The notes: generated from the sequence alone by a model not told the origin. A stretch of 7,362 bases of DNA from Pseudomonadota bacterium (GCA_023432995.1 JAEZES010000076.1:1-7362), one strand, 5' to 3'; shown: positions 1 to 7,362, counted from the first letter of the stretch. Numbers and translations: made by a program.

Positions 1-87
1 GGCCTCGGCGGTGGCGCGCTGCTTGTCGATCCGGCGGACGCGCTCGATCAGCTGGGCCCGCCGCAGCTTGGCGCGGTCATCCCTCAT
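1..87 (-). CDS. fliJ: FliJ, flagellar export chaperone / ATPase stalk protein (N-terminal fragment)
   Basis: The first 29 codons of a gene that runs off the left edge of the window; there is no stop in the visible part. The ATG at 87-85 lies inside the end of fliI, giving an 11-base overlap. The visible peptide begins MRDDRAKLRRAQLIERVRR and is very rich in Arg, Lys, Glu and Asp with spaced hydrophobics, as expected of the N-terminal helix of the FliJ coiled coil. In the family, FliJ sits in the centre of the FliI hexamer, contacts FlhA and helps deliver export substrates. The call rests mainly on position directly after fliH-fliI and on composition, because too little sequence is present for a family match. 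A competing ATG at 80-78, which would overlap the fliI stop as ATGA, hits a stop after ten codons and was discarded. There is no clear Shine-Dalgarno, so translation is probably coupled to fliI. Confidence 0.7.
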   Translation of the reverse strand, partial: MRDDRAKLRRAQLIERVRRIDKQRATAEA

Positions 88-1408
88 GGCCGAGCAGCTG
101 ACCCATTTCGCGCAGCGACTGTTCGTACGGCACGCGCTCGTCGATCCGTTGACACAGGAGCTCGCTCAACGCGCCATGCATGGCGATGGCCCGGTCGACC
201 AGGGGGTCCGCACCGGGGCGGTAGGCGCCCATCAGGACGAGGTCGCGGTTGCTCTCGTAGGCCGAAGACAACGCGCGGAACTGTCGAGCGAGCTCGACAT
301 GCCTGGGTGAGACGATGTCGTTCATCACCCGGCTCAGCGAGGCGGCGACGTCGATCGCCGGGTACTGGCCGCGTTGCGCCAGTTCGCGCGACAGCACGAT
401 GTGGCCGTCGAGGATCGACCGCGCGGTGTCGACGACCGGATCGTTGTGGTCGTCGCCGTCGGCCAGCACGGTGTACAGCCCGGTGATCGACCCGCCGCTC
501 TCGGCCGAGTTGCCGGCCCGCTCGACCAGCTTGGTGATCGTCGCCAGCGCCGATGGCGGATAGCCGCGCGCCGCACCCGGTTCGCCGAGCAGCAGCCCGA
601 TTTCCCGCGCCGCGTGGGCGACCCGGGTCAGGCTGTCGATGATCAGCAGGACGCGGTGCCCGGCGGCGCGGAAGTGCTCGGCCAGCGACGTTGCCAGCAT
701 CGCCCCGCGCAGGCGCAAGTTCGGCGCGTGATCCGCCGGCACGGCGACCAGCGCGATGTTGCGCGCCTTCTCGCCGGACATGTGCCGCTCGACGAAGTCG
801 GACACTTCGCGCGCCCGTTCGCCGATCAGCCCGACGACGACGATGTCGGCCGCGGCGCCGTGCGCGATCATGTCGATCAGGACCGACTTGCCGACGCCCG
901 ATCCGGCCATGATGCCGATGCGCTGGCCGAGGCCGAGCGTGGTCAGCGCGTTGATGGCGCGAATGCCGGTGTCGAACGGTTCGGTCACGCTGGCCCGGTC
1001 GAGCGCCCCGGTGCGCACGCCGCCGGCCGGCCACTCGCCCGCCGCAGAGACCGCTGGGCCGCCGTCGATCGGCCGCCCTTCGCCGTCGACGGCAAGGCCG
1101 AGATAGGCGGGGCCGACCGGTAGCATTCCCGGGCGGCCCTCGGCCCGCACGCGCGCGCCCGGGCGCAGCAGCACGGCGTCGCCGAGCAGCATCATCATCG
1201 TCCGTCCGTTGCGGAAGCCGATCGCCTCTGCCGTCGGCGCGCGGCCCTTGCCGTCGTCGATCGAACAGAGCGCCCCGACCGGCACCGACAGCCCGCTGAC
1301 TTCGATCAGGCCGCCGTCGCAGGCGGTGACGAGGCCGAACCGGCGGGGAGCCAGGTCGAGCGGGCCGACGGCCAGCTCGTCGAGCGTGGCCTCGAGAATG
1401 TTCAGCAC
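77..1408 (-). CDS. fliI: FliI, flagellum-specific type III export ATPase
   Basis: A complete 443-aa protein, within the usual FliI length range. It is related to F1-ATPase beta and forms a hexamer at the cytoplasmic face of the flagellar export gate, where it hydrolyses ATP to help load unfolded substrates. Visible motifs are Walker A GSGVGKS at residues 169-175, the catalytic-glutamate motif GERAREV with E197, Walker B VLLIIDSLTR around 253-262 with D258, the FliI/SctN-type stretch LLLGEPGAARGYPPS near 272-286, and DGDDHNDPVVDTARSILDGH near 317-336. The start is a GTG at 1408-1406 that overlaps the last 7 bases of fliH. Only a weak GAGG lies about 11 bases upstream, so coupling to fliH is likely. 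No better in-frame ATG precedes the conserved beta-barrel part. All catalytic residues I can place are intact, and the identification is firm. Confidence 0.97.
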   Translation of the reverse strand: MLNILEATLDELAVGPLDLAPRRFGLVTACDGGLIEVSGLSVPVGALCSIDDGKGRAPTAEAIGFRNGRTMMMLLGDAVLLRPGARVRAEGRPGMLPVGPAYLGLAVDGEGRPIDGGPAVSAAGEWPAGGVRTGALDRASVTEPFDTGIRAINALTTLGLGQRIGIMAGSGVGKSVLIDMIAHGAAADIVVVGLIGERAREVSDFVERHMSGEKARNIALVAVPADHAPNLRLRGAMLATSLAEHFRAAGHRVLLIIDSLTRVAHAAREIGLLLGEPGAARGYPPSALATITKLVERAGNSAESGGSITGLYTVLADGDDHNDPVVDTARSILDGHIVLSRELAQRGQYPAIDVAASLSRVMNDIVSPRHVELARQFRALSSAYESNRDLVLMGAYRPGADPLVDRAIAMHGALSELLCQRIDERVPYEQSLREMGQLLGHEG

Positions 1409-1986
1409 TGCCGAAAGGCCTCGGCGAGCGCCCGCCGCCAGTGGGTCGGGCCGTCCTCGATTCCGCCGTCGGGCGTCTCGATCCGCAAGCCGCCGCGTTC
1501 GACGCTCGGGTCGGCCTTGACCTTGAGCGTGCCCGGCAACCGTGCCTCGATCAGCGCGAGGTCATCGGGATGGACGCGGACCAGCCGCTCGTCCTGCGCC
1601 CGCTGCAGCATCGTCACGGCGCGCTCGATGCGCGCGAGCAAGCCGTCGGCGTCGAGCGCCAGCGGCAGCACCGCCGCTTCGCACAGCGCCAGCACGGTCT
1701 GCTTGAGCCGATCGCGCAGCCGCTCGGCGTCTTCGGCATCGAGCTGCGCGAAGACGAGCTCGATCTCTGCCCTCGCCGCATCGCGCTCGTGCTCGGCCAC
1801 GCGTGCCTCCTCGGCCGCCTTGGTTGCACCCTCGCGGTAGCCGCGCTCGTAGGCGTGGACCAGCGGATCGACCATCGCGCCCGGTTCGGCGGATTTCGGC
1901 GGCGGCGCGCCGAACATCGCCGCGAAGCGCCCTTCGCGCGAGAATCGCGGCAGCCGGCCGAGCTGAGCCAGCGGCAGGCTAGACAT
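1402..1986 (-). CDS. fliH: FliH, regulator/stator subunit of the export ATPase
   Basis: A 194-aa protein, shorter than the roughly 230 aa of enterobacterial FliH. FliH dimers bind the N-terminus of FliI, restrain its ATPase activity and dock it to the C-ring protein FliN. Recognisable features are an AYERGYREGA segment at about residues 45-54 carrying a GxxxG step (G49, G53), a charged helical stretch at about 54-100, and a C-terminal FliH/SctL-like domain with the pattern V-hydrophilic-DP-x4-GGLRIETPDGGIED at about 155-178. The chosen ATG (1986-1984) overlaps the fliG stop by 8 bases. Longer in-frame readings upstream run antiparallel to nothing conserved and only re-read the 3' end of fliG in another frame. 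No Shine-Dalgarno is visible; translation coupled to fliG is inferred. Sequence conservation in this family is low, so context carries part of the call. Confidence 0.9.
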   Translation of the reverse strand: MSSLPLAQLGRLPRFSREGRFAAMFGAPPPKSAEPGAMVDPLVHAYERGYREGATKAAEEARVAEHERDAARAEIELVFAQLDAEDAERLRDRLKQTVLALCEAAVLPLALDADGLLARIERAVTMLQRAQDERLVRVHPDDLALIEARLPGTLKVKADPSVERGGLRIETPDGGIEDGPTHWRRALAEAFRQC

Positions 1987-2995
1987 ATTCGTCGCCGCCG
2001 TCGCCGAGCACGATCGTGCCGTCCGCGGCGAGCCGCTTGGCCACCGCGATGACTGCCTGCTGCGCCGCCTGGACATCGGCCTTGCGCACGCGCCCGCGCG
2101 CCTCCAGCTCGTCGCGCACGCCGTCGGCCGCACGGGTCGACATCGCCGCGAAGAACGGCTCGCGCTCGTCTTCCGGGATGCCTTTCAGCGCATCGATCAG
2201 CGTCTCGTTCTCGATCTCGCGCAGCAGCTGGCCCATGGTCTTCGCGTCGAGCGCGTAGAGGTGCTCAAACTTGAACATTTCGGCCTCGAGCTCGCGCGCG
2301 AGCTTCTTGTCGATCTTGCCGATCTCCGGCATCACCCGCTTCTCGACCGAGCGGGCGGCGTTGTTGATGATCTCGGCCGCCTCGCGCACGCCGCCCATGG
2401 TCAGCGGCATGCGGCCGTGGTTGCGGGCGATCTTGGCCGTCAGCAGCTGCTCGAGCACGTCGAGCGCCTCGGGGGCGATCGGCCCCAGTCGGGCGACGCG
2501 CTGGACGACGGGAGTCTGCACCGCGTCGGGCAGACCGGCGAGCACTTGCGCCGCGACCTGCGGGTCGAGCTGCAGCAGCAGCACGGCGATCGCCTGCGGA
2601 TGCTCGTCGGCGATCAGCGTCACGATCACTTCGGGATCGAGCCAGCGCGCCAGCTCGAGCGCGGTCGCCGGCTTGCGCATGGCTTCGGGCGCAATGCGCC
2701 GCATCAGGTTGTCGGCCTTGAGCTCGCCGACCGCCCCGGTCATCAGCCGGCGCACGTCCTGTGCCCGGTCGCCGGGCGGAAGCCCCGCCTCGTCGGCCCG
2801 CTCGGCGAACCCCGCTATGGCGTCGGCGATCGCCCCGGGGCCGATCTCGCCGAGCTCGCACATCTTCGTGCCGAGCAGCCGCAGCTCCTCGGGCGTCAGC
2901 CGCGAGAGCAGGCCGGTCGCATCCTCTTCCGCCAGCAGCATGACGAGCACGGCGGCGCGTTCGGGATCGGCGGCAGTGGAGATTACCGCGTTCAT
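1979..2995 (-). CDS. fliG: FliG, flagellar motor switch / rotor protein
   Basis: A complete 338-aa rotor protein that forms the upper C-ring on FliF, contacts the MotA stator and transmits switching from FliM. The FliG_N-like part covers about 1-100. The middle domain contains EHPQ at 131-134 and GGVREAAEIINN at 201-212. The C-terminal domain holds MFKFEHL at 240-246 and MSTRAADGVRDELEARG at 285-301. Ungapped alignment from memory to the Escherichia coli C-terminus places the torque-helix charges K264, R281, D288, D289 and R297 at K271, R288, D295, E296 and R304 here, so all charges are kept, with Asp to Glu at one site. The EHPQ motif, which interfaces with FliM, is intact. The ATG overlaps the fliF stop as ATGA and is preceded by a perfect AGGAGG. 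This is normal for the family and the start is secure. Confidence 0.97.
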   Translation of the reverse strand: MNAVISTAADPERAAVLVMLLAEEDATGLLSRLTPEELRLLGTKMCELGEIGPGAIADAIAGFAERADEAGLPPGDRAQDVRRLMTGAVGELKADNLMRRIAPEAMRKPATALELARWLDPEVIVTLIADEHPQAIAVLLLQLDPQVAAQVLAGLPDAVQTPVVQRVARLGPIAPEALDVLEQLLTAKIARNHGRMPLTMGGVREAAEIINNAARSVEKRVMPEIGKIDKKLARELEAEMFKFEHLYALDAKTMGQLLREIENETLIDALKGIPEDEREPFFAAMSTRAADGVRDELEARGRVRKADVQAAQQAVIAVAKRLAADGTIVLGDGGDEYV

Positions 2996-4641
2996 TGGGC
3001 CGCCTCCTGCTCCCGGCGGCGGTCGCCGAGCATGCGGCGAAGCGCGAGCAGGGCGTCGTCGGGCTTCTCGCGGACGATCCGCTGAGCCAGTTCGATCTGC
3101 GCCGCGAGCCGCTCGCGGTCGTGGCCCGGTTCACCCTGCGGGATCATCGTCAGGAAGCCCTGGCGCGGTGGCCGGTCGTCGGCGCCCTCTCCGTCTTCGG
3201 TCCGACGCTTGCCGCCGCCGAAGGCCTTGAGCAGCGGCCGGACCGCGAACAGCAGGACCAGCACCACCGCCAGCAGGGCCACGGCGTTGCGCAGGATCGT
3301 CGCGAACCACGCCGTCTCCCAGAAGGGCAGCGCGTCGACTTCGGGCGCCAGGAACGGGCGCACTATCACTGCGACCTGGTCGCCGCGTTCGGGGTTGGCG
3401 CCGACCGCGGCGGAGATCAGGCGCTCGACCTTCTTGAGGTCGGCGGCGCTCGTTCCTTTCATCGCTTCCGCGCTGAGCGCGACGGCGACCGACAGCCGCC
3501 GGACGCTCCCGGGCGCGGTGTTCGAAACCGCCACCTCACGGCCGAGCTCGTACGTGCGCGTGGCGCTGCTCTCGCCGGTCGTCGGCGGGCGCGGCGTCAC
3601 GACCGGGGTGCCGTCGGGCGCGCCGGGCTGCGCCTGGGCATCTGCGGGCGGCGAGTTGGACAGGACGCCGGGTACGCCGATTGCGGCCCCGCCGACGGTC
3701 TGGGTTTCCTGCTGCGTCTCGCGCCGGATCGCCCCTTCCTTGTCGTAACTCTCGCGCGCCGAGGTGACCTCGTTCATGTCGAGCTCGACCTGGATCTCGC
3801 TCGAGAAATTGCCTTCGCCGAACATCGGCGTCAGCAGCTGCGCGACCTGCGCGCGCAGCTTGCTTTCCATCCGCGCCTGCAATCCCAGCCCGTCGGAGTC
3901 GGCGCTTTCGGGCTGCGACAGGAGCCTGCCGTGCTGGTCGACGATCCGCACCGAATCGATCGACAGCCCGGGCACCGAGGCGGCGACCAGGTTGGCGATC
4001 GCGGTCACCTGGCTGTCGGCCAGCTGTCGCCCGCGCGCGAGGCGCAGCATGACCGAGGCGCTCGGCGGCGCGTCTTCGCGCACGAACACCGAGCGCTCGG
4101 GCCGGGCGAGATGCACGCGCACCGCCTCGACCCCGTCGATTTCCATGATCGTCAGCGTCAGCTCGCGTTCCTGAGCGGCGCGCAGCCGGTCGCCCTCGAG
4201 CGTGCGGCTGGCGCCCATCGGCAGGGAGTCGAGCAGCTCCGCGCCGCTCTCGGGCGTCGCCAGCGCGCCTTCGGACGCCACCAGCATGCGGGCGCGATAG
4301 AGGTCGCTCTCGTCGACGCTGAGCGCCCCGGTGGCGTTGTCGATCGTGTAGCCGATCGACGCCTTGTCGAGCGCGGCGACCACCTCGGCCCGCTCGGCGT
4401 CATTGAGCGTCGAATAGAGCATTCGCTGCGGCGCCGGCGAGAGCGCGGTCCAGGTCAGCGCGATCAGGCCGAGGCCGGCGACCCCGGCGAACCACGGCAG
4501 GGCCTTCCTGACCGGCGGCTGCGCGGCAAACGCGCGCAGGCGATCGAGCGTCGTCCCGCCTGCGGGATCGCGCAGCGGCGCCAGCAACGTTTGCGGCAGC
4601 GCGGCCGCATTCCCCGCAGGGGAGGGAACCAGGTCACTCAT
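2992..4641 (-). CDS. fliF: FliF, flagellar MS-ring protein
   Basis: A complete 549-aa protein, typical of FliF. It builds the MS ring in the inner membrane, which houses the export gate and carries the FliG ring. The first transmembrane helix lies at about residues 48-69 and the second at about 448-468, giving a large periplasmic part between two cytoplasmic tails. The YscJ/FliF ring-building region includes RVHLARPERSVFVRE at 175-189 and PSASVMLRL at 193-201. The FliF-specific stretch SSEIQVELDMNEVTSARESY spans 280-299, followed by a Pro/Ala/Gly/Thr-rich linker at about 320-360. The C-terminal tail, QIELAQRIVREKPDDALLAL at 515-534, is the conserved helix pair that binds FliG. The ATG at 4641-4639 begins only 4 bases after the fliE stop, with a GGGGG run about 9-13 bases upstream as a possible binding site. 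Confidence 0.97.
   Translation of the reverse strand: MSDLVPSPAGNAAALPQTLLAPLRDPAGGTTLDRLRAFAAQPPVRKALPWFAGVAGLGLIALTWTALSPAPQRMLYSTLNDAERAEVVAALDKASIGYTIDNATGALSVDESDLYRARMLVASEGALATPESGAELLDSLPMGASRTLEGDRLRAAQERELTLTIMEIDGVEAVRVHLARPERSVFVREDAPPSASVMLRLARGRQLADSQVTAIANLVAASVPGLSIDSVRIVDQHGRLLSQPESADSDGLGLQARMESKLRAQVAQLLTPMFGEGNFSSEIQVELDMNEVTSARESYDKEGAIRRETQQETQTVGGAAIGVPGVLSNSPPADAQAQPGAPDGTPVVTPRPPTTGESSATRTYELGREVAVSNTAPGSVRRLSVAVALSAEAMKGTSAADLKKVERLISAAVGANPERGDQVAVIVRPFLAPEVDALPFWETAWFATILRNAVALLAVVLVLLFAVRPLLKAFGGGKRRTEDGEGADDRPPRQGFLTMIPQGEPGHDRERLAAQIELAQRIVREKPDDALLALRRMLGDRRREQEAAQ
3003..3008 (-). promoter_or_regulatory. Ribosome binding site of fliG
   Basis: The minus strand reads AGGAGG here, 7 bases before the fliG ATG and inside the last codons of fliF. 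A full consensus Shine-Dalgarno at this gene, compared with none for fliH and fliJ, suggests fliG is translated independently and strongly. That would suit its higher copy number per motor than the ATPase parts. It also fixes the fliG start. Confidence 0.8.
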
Positions 4642-4645
4642 TTAC

Positions 4646-5007
4646 TCAGACCCCCATCCGCATGATGTCCTGGTAGGCGGACAACAGCTTGTTCCTCACC
4701 TGCAGTGTCGCCTCGAACGCGACGCCGGCTTCCTGCCGGGCGAGCATGACCTTGGCGATGTCGGTGGCTTCGCCGCGTTCGTACGCCTCGGTCAGTCCCG
4801 CCGCGCGCTGCTGGCTGGCGTTGACCCCGTCGAGCGCCGTCTTCAGCGTGTCGGCGAACCCACCGGCGGGCTCGGCCGGCGCCTCGACGGCACCGCCCTG
4901 CTTCGCCTGATGCAGCTCCTGCAGCAGCGCCGTGCGATCGATGATCTGCTGGCGCAGCGCGATGATCTGCCCGACCGAGCCGCCGGCGCCGAGGCCGTTG
5001 ACCGCAC

Positions 5008-5011
<4 letters not shown>
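4646..5011 (-). CDS. fliE: FliE, hook-basal body junction protein
   Basis: A complete 121-aa protein, close to the 100-120 aa usual for FliE. FliE is an early export substrate that links the FliF MS ring to the proximal rod (FlgB). The family signature is clear in the C-terminal half: FADTLKTALDGVNASQQRA at about 52-70, DIAKVMLARQEAGVAFEATL at 84-103 and VRNKLLSAYQDIMRMGV at the end (105-121). The N-terminal 45 residues are weakly conserved. The ATG overlaps the activator stop as ATGA and is preceded by GGAGG, so the start is well supported. It is the first structural gene of the operon. Confidence 0.96.
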
Positions 5012-6264
<1,253 letters not shown>

Positions 6265-6303
6265 TTGACCCGCTATTTCTTGCGACCGAAGTGACGCGCG
6301 GAC

Positions 6304-6318
6304 GGGCAAGTTATCGCT
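6304..6318 (+). promoter_or_regulatory. Second sigma-54-like / repeat element (copy 1)
   Basis: GGGCAAGTTATCGCT shares the exact 8-mer TTATCGCT and the GGCA half with the element 45 bases downstream (6349-6363), followed by TAA here and TGA there. It also fits GG-N10-GC (GG at 6304-6305, GC at 6316-6317), though GGCA sits one base closer to the -12 half than in copy 2. It could be a tandem promoter or one of two binding sites for the divergently encoded activator. Confidence 0.3.
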
Positions 6319-6348
6319 AATTTTAGACCTAGTAGAACTACGTGGATC

Positions 6349-6363
6349 GGCAGATTTATCGCT
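6349..6363 (+). promoter_or_regulatory. Candidate sigma-54 promoter (-24/-12) for flagellin, or activator-site copy 2
   Basis: The sequence GGCAGATTTATCGCT has the invariant GG-N10-GC spacing of sigma-54 promoters (GG at 6349-6350, GC at 6361-6362). The -24 half matches GGCA, and the -12 half is TCGCT against consensus TTGCT, one mismatch. A transcript would start near 6374, leaving a leader of about 115 bases before the flagellin ATG. GG-N10-GC is not rare in GC-rich DNA. The support is the AT-rich setting, the repeat at 6304-6318 and an adjacent sigma-54 activator gene. Confidence 0.4.
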
Positions 6364-6462
6364 GATCTGACGCCAGTTTGCGCGTGCCTCAGCCCTTAAA
6401 TGTCGGACCCCGGTGTCGGTCTTGGGCTCAGCTGCCACCATTCATGAAACCATCCGGGCAGC

Positions 6463-6474
6463 GTCGAAATCGAC
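6463..6474 (+). repeat. Short palindrome in the flagellin leader
   Basis: GTCGAAATCGAC reads as GTCGA-AA-TCGAC, an inverted repeat. In RNA it can fold as a 4-bp GTCG/CGAC stem with an AAAT loop. It ends 2 bases before the Shine-Dalgarno AAGGAG of flagellin, a position where a hairpin or a bound protein could tune translation. It is short enough to be chance. Confidence 0.35.
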
Positions 6475-6476
6475 CG

Positions 6477-6482
6477 AAGGAG
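6477..6482 (+). promoter_or_regulatory. Ribosome binding site of flagellin
   Basis: AAGGAG lies 7 bases before the ATG at 6490, a near-ideal Shine-Dalgarno and spacing. This suits a protein made in thousands of copies and fixes the flagellin start. Confidence 0.85.
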
Positions 6483-6489
6483 TTTTCTT

Positions 6490-7314
6490 ATGTCCGTGAT
6501 CAACACCAATATCAGCGCGCTCAGGGCCGCCAACGCGTCGGCGAGCGCCGACAAGGCTCTCGGCACCGCCATGGAGCGTCTTTCCACCGGCAAGCGCATC
6601 AACAGCGCCAAGGACGACGCCGCCGGCCTGGCCATCGCCAGCTCGATGACGTCGCAGATCCGCGGCATGAACCAGGGCATCCGCAACGCCAACGACGGCA
6701 TCTCGCTGGCGCAGACCGCGGAAGGTGCGCTCAACGAAGTCACCAACATGCTGCAGCGCGTTCGCGAACTGGCCGTGCAGGCCGCGTCCGGCACCTATCA
6801 GGACGCCGACCGCACCAACCTGCAGGCCGAAGTCGACCAGCTGACCGCGCAGATCGACCAGGTGGTCACGAACTCGGAGTTCAACGGCGTCGTTCTGTTT
6901 GACGGCAGCGTCGCCACGGTCACCATCCAGGCCGGCGCGAACGCCAGCGACACCGTCGATCTGACGATGGCCGACCTGACCTCGCTCGCCGCGAGCGGCG
7001 GTGCGGCCGGGTCGTACGACATCGACGATGCCGCGGCGGCCGGAACCACGATCGCCACGCTCGACACCGAGCTCGAGTCGATCTCGACCGCCCGCGCCAC
7101 GCTCGGCGCCGGCCAGAGCCGTCTCGAGTCGGCGGTCAACACGCTGACCAACAACGTGACCAACCTGTCGGACGCGCGTTCGCGCATCGAGGACACCGAC
7201 TACTCGGCGGAGACCACGGCGCTCGCGAAGGCGCAGGTCCTCAGCCAGGCGTCGACCGCGATGCTGGCGCAGGCCAACCAGAGCCAGCAGAACGTTCTCT
7301 CGCTGCTGCGCTAA
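6490..7314 (+). CDS. fliC: Flagellin, filament subunit (short alphaproteobacterial type)
   Basis: A complete 274-aa flagellin, exported by the FliHIJ/FlhAB machinery and polymerised into the filament. The N-terminal D0/D1 region covers about 1-140 (INTNISALRAAN at 4-15, RLSTGKRINSAKDDAAGLAI at 30-49, LQRVRELAVQ at 88-97, FNGVVLFDG at 131-139). The C-terminal D1/D0 region covers about 190-274 (LGAGQSRLESAVNTL at 205-219, ARSRIEDTDYSAET at 229-242, and QANQSQQNVLSLLR at the end). Only about 50 residues lie between them, so the outer D2/D3 domains are absent, as in the Caulobacter flagellins of about 273 aa. Codon use is strongly G/C-ending and consistent with a highly expressed gene. The gene ends TAA followed by in-frame TAG two codons on (7318-7320). 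The symbol fliC follows general usage; alphaproteobacterial names such as fljK or flaA would be equally fair. Confidence 0.97.
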   Translation: MSVINTNISALRAANASASADKALGTAMERLSTGKRINSAKDDAAGLAIASSMTSQIRGMNQGIRNANDGISLAQTAEGALNEVTNMLQRVRELAVQAASGTYQDADRTNLQAEVDQLTAQIDQVVTNSEFNGVVLFDGSVATVTIQAGANASDTVDLTMADLTSLAASGGAAGSYDIDDAAAAGTTIATLDTELESISTARATLGAGQSRLESAVNTLTNNVTNLSDARSRIEDTDYSAETTALAKAQVLSQASTAMLAQANQSQQNVLSLLR

Positions 7315-7319
7315 GTCTA

Positions 7320-7336
7320 GGCCGACCCATTCGGCC
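7320..7336 (+). terminator. Weak hairpin after flagellin
   Basis: GGCCGA-CCCAT-TCGGCC forms a 6-bp stem with a 5-base loop beginning 6 bases after the flagellin stop codon. No T tract follows within the 26 bases left in the window, so it is not a classical intrinsic terminator. It may protect the 3' end of the message or be part of a larger structure with the GGCCCGGCG direct repeats at 7333-7341 and 7343-7351. Confidence 0.35.
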
Positions 7337-7362
7337 CGGCGAGGCCCGGCGCTCTCCCCAGG

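Larger units (their letters stand above)
6265..6489. promoter_or_regulatory. Divergent intergenic regulatory region between the activator operon and flagellin
   Basis: 225 bases that separate the chosen activator start from flagellin. The stretch at about 6301-6370 is clearly richer in A and T than the surrounding genes. It must contain the flagellin promoter and, if the activator starts at 6264, the promoter of the whole fli operon. Visible items are two GGCA...TTATCGCT elements, an 8-base palindrome TTCATGAA at 6441-6448, a GTCGAAATCGAC palindrome at 6463-6474, and the flagellin ribosome binding site. The minus strand also has GG-N10-GC matches, for example TGGC at 6375-6372 with GC at 6362-6361, but their -12 halves are poor, so I do not call an operon promoter. 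Confidence 0.6.

Noticed and set aside
78..80. ATG overlapping the fliI stop as ATGA, a possible fliJ start
   Set aside because: The frame stops after ten codons; the ATG at 87-85 gives an open, charged, FliJ-like frame to the window edge.
84..1034. Minus-strand 316-codon open frame inside fliI
   Set aside because: It is a shifted frame of fliI with an Arg-rich, motif-free product; the fliI frame holds all the ATPase motifs.
2261..3230. Overlapping plus-strand open frames opposite fliG
   Set aside because: They are low-complexity Ser/Ala/Arg-rich or His/Gln-rich products antisense to a clearly conserved gene. They result from the scarcity of stop codons in GC-rich DNA.
2995..4665. Very long plus-strand open frame (556 codons) opposite fliF
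   Set aside because: It mirrors fliF on the other strand. The translation is rich in Arg, Gln, His, Asp and Gly with no domain pattern, as expected from the antisense frame of a GC-rich gene.
6381..6389. Perfect -24 half GGCACG on the minus strand (6388-6383)
   Set aside because: The bases ten positions on are CT rather than GC, so there is no -12 element and it cannot be called a sigma-54 promoter.
6397..6422. Sigma-28-like promoter TAAA-N14-GTCGGTCT upstream of flagellin
   Set aside because: The -10 half matches GCCGATAA at only 4 of 8 positions and the spacing is one base short, so it is no better than chance.
6265..6441. N-terminal extension of the activator from ATG 6441
   Set aside because: It is AT-rich with intergenic-like composition and no conserved motif. 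It would leave only 48 bases to the flagellin start and would place the promoter-like repeats inside coding sequence. It is kept as an alternative in the activator entry.
6378..6902. Plus-strand 174-codon frame overlapping the flagellin start
   Set aside because: It is the frame-shifted shadow of flagellin; its product is Arg/Gln/His-rich, and the flagellin frame has the ribosome binding site and full homology pattern.

Overview
The window is a GC-rich (by eye about two thirds G+C) piece of a bacterial chromosome carrying the core of a flagellar gene cluster. The most likely source is an alphaproteobacterium, plausibly of the Sphingomonadales. The reasons are the short flagellin (274 aa, almost no variable domain), an FlbD/FleQ-type sigma-54 activator placed directly ahead of fliE-fliF-fliG-fliH-fliI-fliJ, and the small FliH (194 aa). 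The order-level placement is inference; the flagellar identity is not in doubt.

Layout. Seven genes are packed head to tail on the minus strand. Reading from the promoter end downwards (high to low coordinates) they are: a sigma-54-dependent activator (5008-6264), fliE (4646-5011), fliF (2992-4641), fliG (1979-2995), fliH (1402-1986), fliI (77-1408) and the first 29 codons of fliJ (1-87, cut by the window edge). Consecutive genes overlap by 4 to 11 bases, except fliE/fliF, which are 4 bases apart. This is one translationally coupled operon. On the plus strand, divergent from the activator, lies a complete flagellin gene (6490-7314). The 225-base gap between activator and flagellin (6265-6489) is visibly AT-richer than the rest. 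It holds two related GGCA...TTATCGCT elements that resemble sigma-54 -24/-12 promoters facing flagellin, a small palindrome, and a strong Shine-Dalgarno for flagellin.

How it works together. FliE and FliF form the rod junction and MS ring in the inner membrane. FliG is the rotor ring protein that receives torque and sets switching. FliH, FliI and FliJ are the cytoplasmic ATPase complex of the flagellar type III export apparatus, which exports substrates including the flagellin encoded next door. The activator has an intact AAA+ module with GAFTGA and a Fis-type helix-turn-helix but no recognisable receiver domain. It probably activates sigma-54 promoters of flagellar genes, possibly including the divergent flagellin promoter and its own operon.

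I see no mobile element, CRISPR, RNA gene, toxin system or unknown multi-gene system. The parts most worth a second look are the divergent regulatory gap, the unusual N-terminus and uncertain start of the activator, and the flagellin leader.
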